A DNA stretch of 48,086 nt from Bacteroidaceae bacterium (GTDB lineage Bacteria; Bacteroidota; Bacteroidia; Bacteroidales; Bacteroidaceae): the NCBI GenBank assembly GCA_017447625.1, contig JAFSNB010000043.1, positions 1 to 48,086 of the forward strand. Direction: 5' to 3'. Position numbers and translations under genes: made by a program. Below, piece after piece: positions 1 through 7,726 of this stretch (positions within the stretch are counted from its first letter, which is position 1; every line of letters begins with the position of its first letter). Below the pieces are notes generated by a model. That model searched no databases and had not been told where the DNA came from. It was given only the letters and a program-made list of their open reading frames with translations.

Positions 1-100
1 CCGTATGGGAAGACCCACATACCTCACATTTCCTCTTATTCATACTAACTCTGCTTTTGGCTTTTGAAATGCCTGCAAAGTTAGCATTTATCGGACTTTA

Positions 101-234
101 AAGGGAGTCATATCCTGCAAAATGAGCTATTGAGCATTTTCAAACGTCGAATTATGCTTTGAAACGTTTGAATCACTTAAAACACCAGTAACAATCAATA
201 TTTGAAGGGTGTTCTATCCTGCAATTTGAGCTAT
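101..234. repeat. Two 30-bp imperfect direct repeats in the host flank
   Basis: Positions 101-130 and 205-234 match at 25 of 30 bases and share the core TATCCTGCAA followed by TGAGCTAT. They lie in the 293-bp stretch before the first gene, which otherwise shows no gene. Their role is unknown; a duplicated leader or regulator site is possible. Confidence 0.5.
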
Positions 235-293
235 AGGTCTGAAATCTTACCCAAAATATTGTCGAAATCCCAATTGTCATTCATTATACTTAC

Positions 294-647
294 ATGTTCG
301 ATATTGTCAAAATCCGCTTAGTCAACCCATACGGTGAAGCCTTTCCCTACAACGATACTGGCGATTTCAATCCTGACATGACATATTATCTCACGTTCGA
401 CATCTCTGCCCCCCATAATGTCATGATGGTTCCTAATGAAGCAGAACTCGGCATGGACTGGGGATATGGTATGTTCCGTATCAAGCATCTGTCCAATTAT
501 CCTGGCACATTTGCAAACGGAGTCATTACGTTCCCTGAAGATGCCTTCTATGTGGCCATGAGTGACTATAACGATGGAAAGTGGACTTGGTATGGCAATC
601 GGAATGGACTGTTTGCTATTGCTTTGCCAGGCTATGAGATACCGTAG
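294..647 (+). CDS. Hypothetical protein, host flank
   Basis: A 117-residue reading frame outside the prophage, left of attL. The protein is rich in aromatic residues and Pro/Gly with alternating hydrophobic patterns that suggest a beta-rich fold, and it has no signal peptide. I do not recognise a family. The frame is open for 17 codons upstream of the chosen ATG, back to a TGA, so the gene could also be the 3' remnant of a longer, broken gene. It ends 12 bp before the hairpin at 659-695, which could serve as its terminator. Confidence 0.45.
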   Translation: MFDIVKIRLVNPYGEAFPYNDTGDFNPDMTYYLTFDISAPHNVMMVPNEAELGMDWGYGMFRIKHLSNYPGTFANGVITFPEDAFYVAMSDYNDGKWTWYGNRNGLFAIALPGYEIP

Positions 648-658
648 AGAACTATAAA

Positions 659-695
659 GCGTGGTGCGAGACTGATTAGAAATCTCGTACCACGC
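659..695. terminator. Hairpin split between host flank and attL core
   Basis: Arms 659-671 and 683-695 pair over 13 bp with one G-T wobble. The right arm lies inside the 37-bp att core; the left arm is host DNA. On the minus strand the hairpin is followed by a short T-rich stretch. In the uninterrupted chromosome it would sit directly downstream of tRNA-Pro, so it was probably that tRNA's terminator before integration moved it about 47 kb away. Confidence 0.65.
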
Positions 696-717
696 TTGAA
701 GTCGGAAAGAGGAGACT
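681..717. repeat. attL: 37-bp direct repeat
   Basis: Identical over 37 bp to 47769-47805. It carries only the last 16 nt of the tRNA-Pro gene (minus strand) plus the start of the tRNA trailer, so it is the remnant copy left by site-specific integration. The flanking bases diverge at once on both sides. The phage genome runs rightward from here. Confidence 0.93.
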
Positions 718-777
718 GGCTCGTCGCGTTGTGTGGTAGAATTAATAATTGATTATCAATGGAATAGCGGAACGACT

Positions 778-1266
778 TTAGCTCGATTTCGCTTTTTTTG
801 TCTCTTCTCCGTCTCGGGACTCATCTTCAGTCTCTTCGGCTATGTAAGATGCCTGAAGAGCTGCTAAGCTGGCCATGAGCATACTGTTCTTGTCTAGGAG
901 CTGGAAGTATGCTTCACGGAGACGGGCAAGCTCTTGACGTGTGTCTGCAAGGTCTTGACGGTAAGCCATGCAGAGCTCTTTGTAATTGTCTGCCTCTGGC
1001 TGATAAGATTGAGGTAGAGTCGAGAGGGTGTCCGTTTCATCCAGGATTGGTTCGCCTTTTCCTTCAAGAATGAAGTCCCTATTGATCATTGGATACGTTT
1101 GCAATATTTTGCGAATTGTGTTAGATGGGATTGCATCATACTTGTTGGACTTAAGGGATGTTACCCAACCTTCTGATTTTCCTATAGATAGGCAAAATTT
1201 TCGATTGGATATCCCAAGAGCTCTAGTTACTGCAAGCATACGGGGATACATTACTCTTTCTTTCAT
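778..1266 (-). CDS. Phage repressor-like HTH protein
   Basis: 162 residues. The N-terminal ~65 residues look like a helix-turn-helix DNA-binding domain of the XRE type found in Bacteroidetes prophages (short helices around GISNRKFCLSIGKSEGW, then the turn and KYDAIPSNTIRKILQTYP). Residues ~95-145 form a predicted coiled coil, probably for oligomerisation, and the tail is charged. It is transcribed leftward, divergent from the early genes, across the operator-like region 1272-1322. That position is classic for a lysogeny repressor. ATG 1266 is used as start; a second ATG five codons in is possible. The function is inferred from fold and place. Confidence 0.72.
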   Translation of the reverse strand: MKERVMYPRMLAVTRALGISNRKFCLSIGKSEGWVTSLKSNKYDAIPSNTIRKILQTYPMINRDFILEGKGEPILDETDTLSTLPQSYQPEADNYKELCMAYRQDLADTRQELARLREAYFQLLDKNSMLMASLAALQASYIAEETEDESRDGEETKKAKSS

Positions 1267-1271
1267 TGTTT

Positions 1272-1293
1272 GAAAAATATTAGAAAAATATTT
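1272..1293. promoter_or_regulatory. Tandem 11-bp operator-like repeat
   Basis: Two abutting 11-bp units, GAAAAATATTA and GAAAAATATTT, start 6 bp upstream of the repressor ATG and run into the -33 element of the rightward promoter. The one-helical-turn spacing and the place between divergent genes fit a repressor binding site. Confidence 0.55.
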
Positions 1294-1322
1294 GGTTATT
1301 TAAAATATATTGCGTAGTTTTG
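1292..1322 (+). promoter_or_regulatory. Early rightward promoter
   Basis: TTG at 1292-1294, a 20-bp spacer and TAGTTTTG at 1315-1322 match the Bacteroidetes -33/-7 consensus. It would drive the early genes from 1370 onward and overlaps the end of the tandem operator repeats, so the repressor could block it. Confidence 0.7.
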
Positions 1323-1369
1323 CGGCGATTTTCAAAAGAATCTGCACAAAATTACTAATTTATTTCAAT

Positions 1370-1609
1370 ATGATTAAAGATTTGCGTTATTTTTTCAATG
1401 AGGGGTACAATCGTCTCACAGTTGGAAATGAGAAGAGCTGCAGGAAGGAATTGACCGAGGAAGTGTTCAGCGGATCCAGTTCTTCGTTCAGCGTTGCATT
1501 GAAAAAGGGACTGAGAAATATTTCCAAGCCCCGTTACGATGCTATCACTTCTATATTCTCGAAATATGGGGTGGAGGAAATGGATGTATGGAAAACTGTT
1601 GAGGAATAG
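1370..1609 (+). CDS. Small early protein, possible Cro/excisionase-type regulator
   Basis: 79 residues from ATG 1370; an in-frame codon at 1310 lies upstream of the promoter -7 box and is not credible as a start. The protein is basic and helical, with a Ser-rich loop in the middle and a segment (KPRYDAITSIFSKYGVEE) that could be a recognition helix and wing. It is the first gene rightward of the divergent promoter, where phages keep Cro-like or excisionase genes. No family is recognised and the role is inferred from position. Confidence 0.6.
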   Translation: MIKDLRYFFNEGYNRLTVGNEKSCRKELTEEVFSGSSSSFSVALKKGLRNISKPRYDAITSIFSKYGVEEMDVWKTVEE

Positions 1610-1616
1610 GTAGTGT

Positions 1617-2024
1617 ATGCGAGCAGTCGGAAGTCATAACTGGAGTGCCGATGAGGATGCCTTTGTTCGGGCTAATGCCGGCATGATGAGCTATGAGGCT
1701 TTGGCTGAACTGCTGCCAGGACGTTCGGCTGCAGCTGTGCAGCTGTATATGTACAGGCATCAGATTCCAGTGAGGCCTCAGATTAAAAAGGCAATTGTGC
1801 CGGAGATGCTGCGTATAAAGTTTGGTGATGCCACAATGTTCACTCCCAATAAGGCATTTTATGCCAAGGCTAAGGTGACTACCCAGCGCTTCAACAGGCT
1901 ACGCTATGGATATACACAGCCTACCCAGGATGAGATTGTGAGCATAGCGCGTGCGCTTAACATGGAAGCTAAAGAGATGATCCAGATGCAGGATGCGATG
2001 CAGCTGGAGCTGGATTTTATGTGA
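1617..2024 (+). CDS. DNA-binding regulator, Myb/SANT-like plus XRE-like HTH
   Basis: 135 residues. Residues ~8-50 (NWSADEDAFVRANAG and following) look like a Myb/SANT-type helical domain. Residues ~75-125 look like a helix-turn-helix (PTQDEIVSIARALNM). It starts 8 bp after the previous stop and is probably co-transcribed with it. The 3' end of this gene is the source of the duplicated segment at 2272-2358. Likely an early transcription regulator; the target is unknown. Confidence 0.65.
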   Translation: MRAVGSHNWSADEDAFVRANAGMMSYEALAELLPGRSAAAVQLYMYRHQIPVRPQIKKAIVPEMLRIKFGDATMFTPNKAFYAKAKVTTQRFNRLRYGYTQPTQDEIVSIARALNMEAKEMIQMQDAMQLELDFM

Positions 2025-2036
2025 ACTAAATAATAC
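1950..2036 (+). repeat. 87-bp direct repeat, copy 1
   Basis: Matches 2272-2358 with a single mismatch (1994 T against 2316 A) at a fixed offset of 322 bp. This copy is the genuine 3' end and stop of the 1617-2024 gene plus 12 bp of spacer. Confidence 0.95.
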
Positions 2037-2052
2037 GTATGATAAACCAACT

Positions 2053-2217
2053 ATGACACAAGCAACAAGAAAGATGATACAGCAAGGTCACGTGATTCTC
2101 ATAACAAAAGACCCGCTAACTTTACGAGGCATCAGGTTCCTACGGGACACCAATGTAATAGGCCTTGCCGGATACATAGGAAGAATAACAGTAACAATAC
2201 CCAATGATAAAAGATGA
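2053..2217 (+). CDS. Small hypothetical protein
   Basis: 54 residues from ATG 2053, lying between the two copies of the 87-bp repeat. The protein is basic with alternating hydrophobic residues near its end. No family is recognised. Its last four bases overlap the ATG of the 22-codon remnant at 2214 (ATGA), a coupling arrangement common in this genome. Confidence 0.45.
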   Translation: MTQATRKMIQQGHVILITKDPLTLRGIRFLRDTNVIGLAGYIGRITVTIPNDKR

Positions 2218-2282
2218 TGACAGTAAAACAGAAAGCGATACAACTGGCACTGACGCTTATTGGTGAAGACCCGTGCGCTTAA
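2214..2282 (+). pseudogene. Truncated ORF ending at the duplication junction
   Basis: ATG 2214 opens a 22-residue frame (MMTVKQKAIQLALTLIGED then PCA) that stops at TAA 2280-2282. The junction with the duplicated segment is at 2272, so the last three codons come from the pasted copy. The start and coupling look like a normal gene of this operon, so it is probably the 5' stub of a gene cut by recombination. Confidence 0.5.
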
Positions 2283-2358
2283 CATGGAAGCTAAAGAGAT
2301 GATCCAGATGCAGGAAGCGATGCAGCTGGAGCTGGATTTTATGTGAACTAAATAATAC
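2272..2358 (+). repeat. 87-bp direct repeat, copy 2
   Basis: Second copy of the 1950-2036 segment, now out of context: it restates the last ~24 codons of the regulator gene without its start. It begins inside the truncated frame at 2214. Confidence 0.95.
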
Positions 2359-2366
2359 TATTGATT

Positions 2367-2579
2367 ATGGAAAAGAGGGATTATACTGAAATGATGGACG
2401 CTTTACGTGACCAGAATAATGCATTGAGGGGTCTGCTGCGTCTGAACTGGAGAAAGTATGAATGGGCAAAAGAACTTTATTACGAACTGACACCTCTGTA
2501 TGAAAGGATGCATCAGTGTGTTTATGAGGAAGAGGAAAACGAGAAGCAGAAATGTCTGAAAGCAAACAGTGATAAGTAA
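2367..2579 (+). CDS. Small hypothetical early protein
   Basis: 70 residues from ATG 2367. Helical and very charged, with an acidic tail (EEEENEKQK), and probably coiled coil. It follows the duplicated segment by 8 bp in the early operon. No family is recognised. Confidence 0.5.
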   Translation: MEKRDYTEMMDALRDQNNALRGLLRLNWRKYEWAKELYYELTPLYERMHQCVYEEEENEKQKCLKANSDK

Positions 2580-2601
2580 CGGAATAAACACTATAATAAT
2601 T

Positions 2602-2853
2602 ATGGAAAACAAAGGCTATAAAATCGCTCAGTATGAGCAGAACCTGCCTGCAGGGGCAGTGATAGACGAAGTCCGCTATAAGGCAAAGGGCGGCCAGAAG
2701 GTGAACTATGTCATCGGAACAGTGAAGAGGCGTGTGTCTCGTCCGGGTGGTTTCGTTGATAAGGTGATAACTGTGACATGGAATGACGAAGGCCTTTGCC
2801 GCAGACGTGACAATAATGAACGGATGTCGGAGTTCGACATCAAAATGGGATGA
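2602..2853 (+). CDS. Small hypothetical early protein
   Basis: 83 residues from ATG 2602, preceded by the AT-rich leader typical of Bacteroidetes starts. It mixes beta-type patterns (YVIGTVKRRV, KVITVTWNDEG) with basic patches, which would fit a small nucleic-acid-binding protein, but no family is recognised. It overlaps the next gene by 4 bp (ATGA). Confidence 0.5.
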   Translation: MENKGYKIAQYEQNLPAGAVIDEVRYKAKGGQKVNYVIGTVKRRVSRPGGFVDKVITVTWNDEGLCRRRDNNERMSEFDIKMG

Positions 2854-3116
2854 TCAATATGAAGGGATTTGAGGAATGTCTGAATCCGAAATGCAAGAAG
2901 CTTTCGGAAGCCACAGAGACACACATATCAATGGTCTGTGCCTCTTGCGATCAGTTGGTATCAGGTCTGGAGAATTTGATAGAGTTGCTGCAAGAGGAAC
3001 ATGCCTTCGATTACGATGGGATTGTCCGATTGGAGAAGATGGCCATGAGAGCCCGTAAGCTGCTCAATGAAACAGGTGACCTATATAACATGATGTATAA
3101 AAAAGATCTTTTATAA
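2850..3116 (+). CDS. Small Cys-containing early protein
   Basis: 88 residues. Four Cys in two pairs (C-x4-C near residue 11, C-x2-C near residue 30) suggest a small zinc-binding knuckle, followed by helices. ATG 2850 overlaps the previous stop; an internal ATG at 2859 is possible. It is the last small gene before the primase. Confidence 0.5.
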   Translation: MINMKGFEECLNPKCKKLSEATETHISMVCASCDQLVSGLENLIELLQEEHAFDYDGIVRLEKMAMRARKLLNETGDLYNMMYKKDLL

Positions 3117-3164
3117 GGCTGGCCACTCAATCTTATGACAGACTAATTTCAAAAATGCCCCGAT

Positions 3165-6086
3165 ATGATCAAGAAAGAAGATGTACTGGCCAGGACTGAT
3201 GGTGGATTGCGCATAATCCTGGACTACTACCCTCAGGCTGAGGAGGTGGTGGGCACGAAGAATAAGTTCCGCATGAGGCGGAGCGAGAGGACTCCTTCGG
3301 CTACCCTTCGCCAGAAAGCGGAGACGGGTCTGTGGGTGGTTACAGATTTCGGCGATGACGGCCATGAGATGAATGCTATCGATGTGGCCATGAAGGAAGA
3401 AGGTCTTACCTTCCGAGAGGCTGTGCTGAAGCTGGCCGCCCGCTATGGCGTTTCAGATGAACTGAAGAAGGACGTGAACCGCCCCGAGATACGGGAAGAG
3501 GACGCACGGGCTGATCAGCAGGAAGGTGAACAGTTCTACGAGCTGAACGAGAGCTTCACACCGGAGGAACTGCGCCTGCTCGGTCCTCTCGTGAAGCAGG
3601 AGCACGTCGATGCGCTGCACTGGCATTCCGTGAAGTACTGGGCACGTGTCAAGAACCGCCGCGTGAAATATGAATACAGCACACCAGATTATCCTATATT
3701 CATGCGCGAATGTGTCATAGAGGAAGCTCATGGCGATGTTCCGGCCAAACGCTTCTTTAAGATATACCGGCCGCTGAACTATGACAAGGCCTTCCGCTTC
3801 ACTTACTACCCTGCAGGGGCAAAACCAAAGAAGTATGTAAATGGACTGGCTGAACTTAAAGCAGCTTGGCGCAAGTTCAATGCCGATGAGGAAGCAACCT
3901 TCCGCGAAGACCCACACAACGAAGAGAAACCGTATAAAGAGAAGAAACTACCAGAGGCCTTCATTTGCTCCGGCGAACGCGACGCACTCTGTTGCCGCTC
4001 TCTGGGCTACTGGCCGTTGTGGTTCAACTCTGAATCGTACAATGTAGATGAGTCTGAGATGCGCGAGATTCGCAAATATGTGGACGTTCTATATAACATC
4101 CCGGACATTGATGAGGCTGGAATACGGCGTGGTACAGTACTGGCTCTGAGATATAATGAGATCCACACGGTTTGGCTGCCGCAAAAGTATATGGGGCAGT
4201 TCACGGATATGCGGGGCAAAGGGTACAAAGACTTCCGCGACTGGATGGAGGCCAAAGACAACCAGGGACCCAAGGCATTCCGCCAACTGCTCAATATGGC
4301 CACGCCGGCGAAGTTCTGGGTGGAGACCGTGAACAAACGGACTAACAAGACGGACTACCACATCGATACGGTGTGCCTGCATGAGTTCCTGCGACTGAAC
4401 GGATTCCAGACGCTTCATGATGAGGATATCACTGCCACTCAATACGTGCGTATTATTGGCCACGTGGTCCGGAGGATCACGGCGAAGGACATCCGTGAGT
4501 TCATTATCTCATGGTCTGAAGGGCAGTATCTGCCGCGTGAGGTCAGGAATACCATCCTGAACAGCCCCAAGATACAAGGTCAGGCACTGGAAAGCCTGAA
4601 GGAGGTGGATCTGGACTTCCGGACGAGCACGGCTTCAAGTCAGCTGTTCTTCTTCCAAAACGAGGCAGTCCTTGTCACAGGCTCCGGAATCGAGGAAGGT
4701 GCTGCAGGCCATTATGTATGGGAGCACGACGTGCAGCCGCACCGCTTCAAGTTGCTTGATGATATGTTCTCTGTCACCAGGACAAAGGATATGGAGGGGA
4801 AGGACCACTGGGATATCGAGGTGAAGAGACCTGCAGACGGGAAAACTACGATATCAAAGCTGATGAACTATGTCATCAACTCGTCACGCATATATTGGAG
4901 GAAGGAACTGGAGACAAACTTGGAAGACATGAGTGAGGAGGATGCTGAAGCATACCGCAAGGCCCACCATTTTGATATAGCCGGTGAAGGGCTGACACCG
5001 GAAGAGATCGATGAGCAGAAGCAGAACCTCATAGCCAAGCTGTTCGTCATCGGATATATGCTGCACCGCTACAAGGCTCCCTCACGCTCATGGGCCCCCT
5101 ACTGCATGGATAATAAGGTAGGTCAGGAAGGAGAGTGCAACGGCCGCTCAGGAAAGAGCTTCTTCGTGAAGAGCGTTGCCCAGCTGATGAAGACCGTGAA
5201 ACTCTCCGGACGCGATCCGCGACTGATGGACAATCCGCATGTCTTCGATCAGGTGACAAGGCACACGGACCTGGTACGTATAGACGACTGCTCACAGTTC
5301 TTTGACGTGCGCCGCCTCTTTGACTCGATTACCGACGATATGGTAATCAATCCCAAGAATAATCAGAGCTACACCCTCAGCGCAGAGGAAAGCCCTAAGT
5401 TTGCCTTCACCACAAACTACGTTCCCGGAGAGATTGATGCATCGATGGAAGCAAGACTGCTGTTCGTGGTGTTCTCTGACTACTACCACGAAGCAGGCGA
5501 GCAGAACGACTATTCGGAGAGCCGGAGCATAAAGAGTGATTTCGGCAAGGATCTGTTCGGTGTGGAATACACAGAAGATGAGTGGAACGCCGACTTCAAC
5601 TTCCTGCTGCAGTGCTGCAGGTTCTACCTGTCACTGGTCCGCGAGAACGTGAAGCTGCAGCCGCCTATGCGCGATATCAAGCTGCGTCAGTACAAGGCTG
5701 ATATGGGCAGCTCGTTCGAGGACTGGGCGGCCACCTACTTTGCTCCTGAGGGCGGCCACCTGAACACGCTGCTTGTGCGTGAGGAGGTATTCAATGATTT
5801 CCAGGCTGCTTCAAAGAGCTACAAGTGGACGGCCAACCGATTCAGTAAGGCTCTGAGGGGCTTCGCACGCTTCAATGCTGACTGGCTCGTGATGAACCCT
5901 AAAGAGGTATGCAACAACGGCACACGCATCATTGGCAAGAACTCGGCCGGGGCAAGCAAAGAGATGATCTATTTCAAAACCATTGAGGGTGGAGTACGTC
6001 CAGATGTCGTCACCTCCAGTTCTGTGGCCAGCCCTCAAAGTAATGATGATGACTTCGATTTCGAGGATTACCTGCGGCAAACATAA
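3165..6086 (+). CDS. Primase-helicase fusion, replication protein
   Basis: 973 residues. The N-terminal ~100 residues resemble the zinc-binding domain of phage primases (TPSATLRQ, DFGDDGHEMNAIDVA) but the Cys ligands are absent. A TOPRIM-like segment is near residue 265 (FICSGERDALCC). The C-terminal part is a superfamily-3/D5-type helicase: Walker A GRSGKS at 660-665, Walker B RIDD at 705-708, then a sensor-like FAFTTNY and an arginine-finger candidate (MEARLLFV). Such fusions prime and unwind phage DNA. A terminator follows at 6132-6171 and a repeat cluster that may be the origin at 6236-6481. Confidence 0.85.
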   Translation: MIKKEDVLARTDGGLRIILDYYPQAEEVVGTKNKFRMRRSERTPSATLRQKAETGLWVVTDFGDDGHEMNAIDVAMKEEGLTFREAVLKLAARYGVSDELKKDVNRPEIREEDARADQQEGEQFYELNESFTPEELRLLGPLVKQEHVDALHWHSVKYWARVKNRRVKYEYSTPDYPIFMRECVIEEAHGDVPAKRFFKIYRPLNYDKAFRFTYYPAGAKPKKYVNGLAELKAAWRKFNADEEATFREDPHNEEKPYKEKKLPEAFICSGERDALCCRSLGYWPLWFNSESYNVDESEMREIRKYVDVLYNIPDIDEAGIRRGTVLALRYNEIHTVWLPQKYMGQFTDMRGKGYKDFRDWMEAKDNQGPKAFRQLLNMATPAKFWVETVNKRTNKTDYHIDTVCLHEFLRLNGFQTLHDEDITATQYVRIIGHVVRRITAKDIREFIISWSEGQYLPREVRNTILNSPKIQGQALESLKEVDLDFRTSTASSQLFFFQNEAVLVTGSGIEEGAAGHYVWEHDVQPHRFKLLDDMFSVTRTKDMEGKDHWDIEVKRPADGKTTISKLMNYVINSSRIYWRKELETNLEDMSEEDAEAYRKAHHFDIAGEGLTPEEIDEQKQNLIAKLFVIGYMLHRYKAPSRSWAPYCMDNKVGQEGECNGRSGKSFFVKSVAQLMKTVKLSGRDPRLMDNPHVFDQVTRHTDLVRIDDCSQFFDVRRLFDSITDDMVINPKNNQSYTLSAEESPKFAFTTNYVPGEIDASMEARLLFVVFSDYYHEAGEQNDYSESRSIKSDFGKDLFGVEYTEDEWNADFNFLLQCCRFYLSLVRENVKLQPPMRDIKLRQYKADMGSSFEDWAATYFAPEGGHLNTLLVREEVFNDFQAASKSYKWTANRFSKALRGFARFNADWLVMNPKEVCNNGTRIIGKNSAGASKEMIYFKTIEGGVRPDVVTSSSVASPQSNDDDFDFEDYLRQT

Positions 6087-6131
6087 TGTAACCTGCATTC
6101 CATAATTAAATAGTGATTGATTTGTTCACTG

Positions 6132-6171
6132 GCCGGACTGGTGCGAGAGGCATCGGCCCGGCTTACTTTTT
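6132..6171 (+). terminator. Rho-independent terminator after the primase
   Basis: Arms 6132-6144 and 6150-6162 pair at 12 of 13 positions around a GAGAG loop, followed by TTACTTTTT. It ends the early operon. Confidence 0.8.
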
Positions 6172-6235
6172 CAAGGAATCATGCGTCGCCGCCATGACTT
6201 CCCCATACCCCATCCCTATTTTTCTACAAAAATTC

Positions 6236-6481
6236 TGTAACTTTGTAACTAAAAAGAAGAAGATGGGGTAAACTTTTGAAAAAGAATAAGATGGAGACGT
6301 TACATTTTCAGTTACACTTCGGGTTACACTTTTGCAGCAAAGTGTAACGGGATGATGTCCGCCTTGTGCAGCATACGTCGTTACAATTTGCATCTGCCGG
6401 AAGAATTCTGTAACGCTGTTTGCACCAGATTCTGTAGTCATTGATTTTTAATATATTAGAGATTTTGAAAGGTTTGTTACA
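6236..6481. repeat. Cluster of nine GTTACA/TGTAAC motifs, iteron-like
   Basis: GTTACA occurs at 6299, 6311, 6323, 6380 and 6476; its reverse complement occurs at 6236, 6244, 6343 and 6409. Three are exactly 12 bp apart (6299-6323), and AATTCTGTAAC occurs twice (6231-6241, 6404-6414). The stretch 6172-6554 holds no gene that I can support. A repeat cluster directly after the replication gene fits a phage origin; a regulator-binding array is the alternative. Confidence 0.55.
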
Positions 6482-6542
6482 GTTTTACACAAAATTTGTG
6501 CAAAAAACTATAGTGTTGTGGAATGATTTAAAATATATTTTG

Positions 6543-6550
6543 TACTTTTG
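6543..6550 (+). promoter_or_regulatory. -7 promoter element TACTTTTG
   Basis: TACTTTTG ends 4 bp before ATG 6555. With normal Bacteroidetes spacing, transcription would begin at or next to the ATG, so the mRNA may be leaderless or nearly so. No good -33 is seen at 19-21 bp; the nearest TTG (6516-6518) is 24 bp away. Confidence 0.5.
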
Positions 6551-6554
6551 CGCC

Positions 6555-7169
6555 ATGAAAGAGGCTGCAAAGGACAAAAATAACAAGTATGTGGTGTGGG
6601 TGCACATGGCTCCATACGCTGCCCGCTACCTGATAGATAACTTCGGTGTGGGCGACCGCGAATGGCCGGAACTGGTGGATGTGCACCGCGATGATGCCAT
6701 CATGGCATTCCTCTCTCCACACCTGAATAAGAGCTCTCATACTTACGACCACAGGAAGAGAATCAGGATCCCACAGCAAGGGTTTCGGAAATCGAGAGTG
6801 GCAATCATCATCTCCGCCCGCAGATTCACACGAGCTGGATGGGCACTCTCGCCAACAGACGAAGCAGCACTGGCCACGCTCATCGAGAAGCGTTGCCGAG
6901 GTATGCTTCTGACTTTCCTCTCTGCACACTACATGGTCAGCGGGGATGCTGCTCAGAGCATACGGGCCTTCTACCGCTTCTTTCACCAGACGGAGGAGAG
7001 TTGGCCCTACGACTCAATCCGCAAAATATGGAACAGAAAACTGGATGTTCTACGAAAAAAGAGCATAAATGGTGTCATTGAACGACAGATTAAAGAAATA
7101 GTTTTGGCGACATTGTCCGAGAATGGGACAATATCAGAACAGGGAAAGGACGTATATGAAAACAGTTGA
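6555..7169 (+). CDS. Hypothetical protein, 204 aa
   Basis: Start at ATG 6555, right after the promoter; the open frame upstream has no signal. The protein is basic and helical with many Arg and Trp (for example SARRFTRAGWALSPTDE), and its C-terminal helices could bind DNA. No family is recognised. Its place, beside a possible origin and before the head genes, allows a replication, middle-regulator or packaging role; none is shown. It overlaps the next gene by 14 bp. Confidence 0.6.
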   Translation: MKEAAKDKNNKYVVWVHMAPYAARYLIDNFGVGDREWPELVDVHRDDAIMAFLSPHLNKSSHTYDHRKRIRIPQQGFRKSRVAIIISARRFTRAGWALSPTDEAALATLIEKRCRGMLLTFLSAHYMVSGDAAQSIRAFYRFFHQTEESWPYDSIRKIWNRKLDVLRKKSINGVIERQIKEIVLATLSENGTISEQGKDVYENS

Positions 7170-7632
7170 TCTTATCTTTGACAACATCGGAGGAATCAGG
7201 GCTCTGTATCTGCTTCCTAAATCAGATGTCCAGCGCATCGATACTAACGTTGCCTCTGAGCAGGTAATCGTAGTAATGCGCACACGCGTGAATATCATTA
7301 AGGTGGAAGTGTCAGACAATGACACGTTCCTGTTCCGCGAAGACATGTCCATTGAGGATGGCGGAATACAGTACTCCGTAGCTATCTCCGGACTTGTGCA
7401 GGGACGGTTGGCTTCTGCCTTGGTGCGAGAGATGGAACGTGGTGAATGGCTCGCCGTACATCAGGATGCCAATGGAAAGATCCTTCTTAGCGGAACCATT
7501 GACCTGCCACTGCGCTGTGTCACTCAGAAATCCAGCGGTTCCACGACAACCAAGAACGGAGTACCCTTTACCCTTCAGGCTACTGAGGCAGAGCCAAGCA
7601 AGGAATGTGAAGGGGAAATCATAGAGGACTAA
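7156..7632 (+). CDS. Hypothetical protein, 158 aa
   Basis: ATG 7156 lies inside the end of the previous gene. Alternating hydrophobic residues (VDLIFDNIGGIRALYLL, VIVVMRTRVNIIKVEV) point to a beta-rich fold, with a flexible acidic tail. Beta-rich proteins just before the capsid protease are often minor structural proteins, but no family is recognised. Confidence 0.55.
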   Translation: MKTVDLIFDNIGGIRALYLLPKSDVQRIDTNVASEQVIVVMRTRVNIIKVEVSDNDTFLFREDMSIEDGGIQYSVAISGLVQGRLASALVREMERGEWLAVHQDANGKILLSGTIDLPLRCVTQKSSGSTTTKNGVPFTLQATEAEPSKECEGEIIED

Positions 7633-7672
7633 TATACCGAAAAAACGGGTTTTAGGCCTGCTTCATGTCGCA

Positions 7673-7713
7673 TTGAATTGCATTGCATGGAATATATCTT
7701 TGCAGTGCAATTC
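7673..7713 (+). promoter_or_regulatory. Head-operon promoter inside a dyad
   Basis: TTG 7673-7675, a 19-bp spacer and TATCTTTG 7695-7702 form a strong Bacteroidetes promoter. Arms 7675-7687 and 7701-7713 are complementary at 12 of 13 positions plus one wobble, and the right arm is followed by TTATTTT. The same bases can therefore act as terminator of the upstream operon and promoter of the head genes. Confidence 0.7.
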
Positions 7714-7726
7714 TTATTTTATACAA

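Noticed and set aside
6236-6481. CRISPR array
   Set aside because: The repeated unit is only 6-12 bp, occurs in both orientations and has irregular spacing; no cas genes are in the window.
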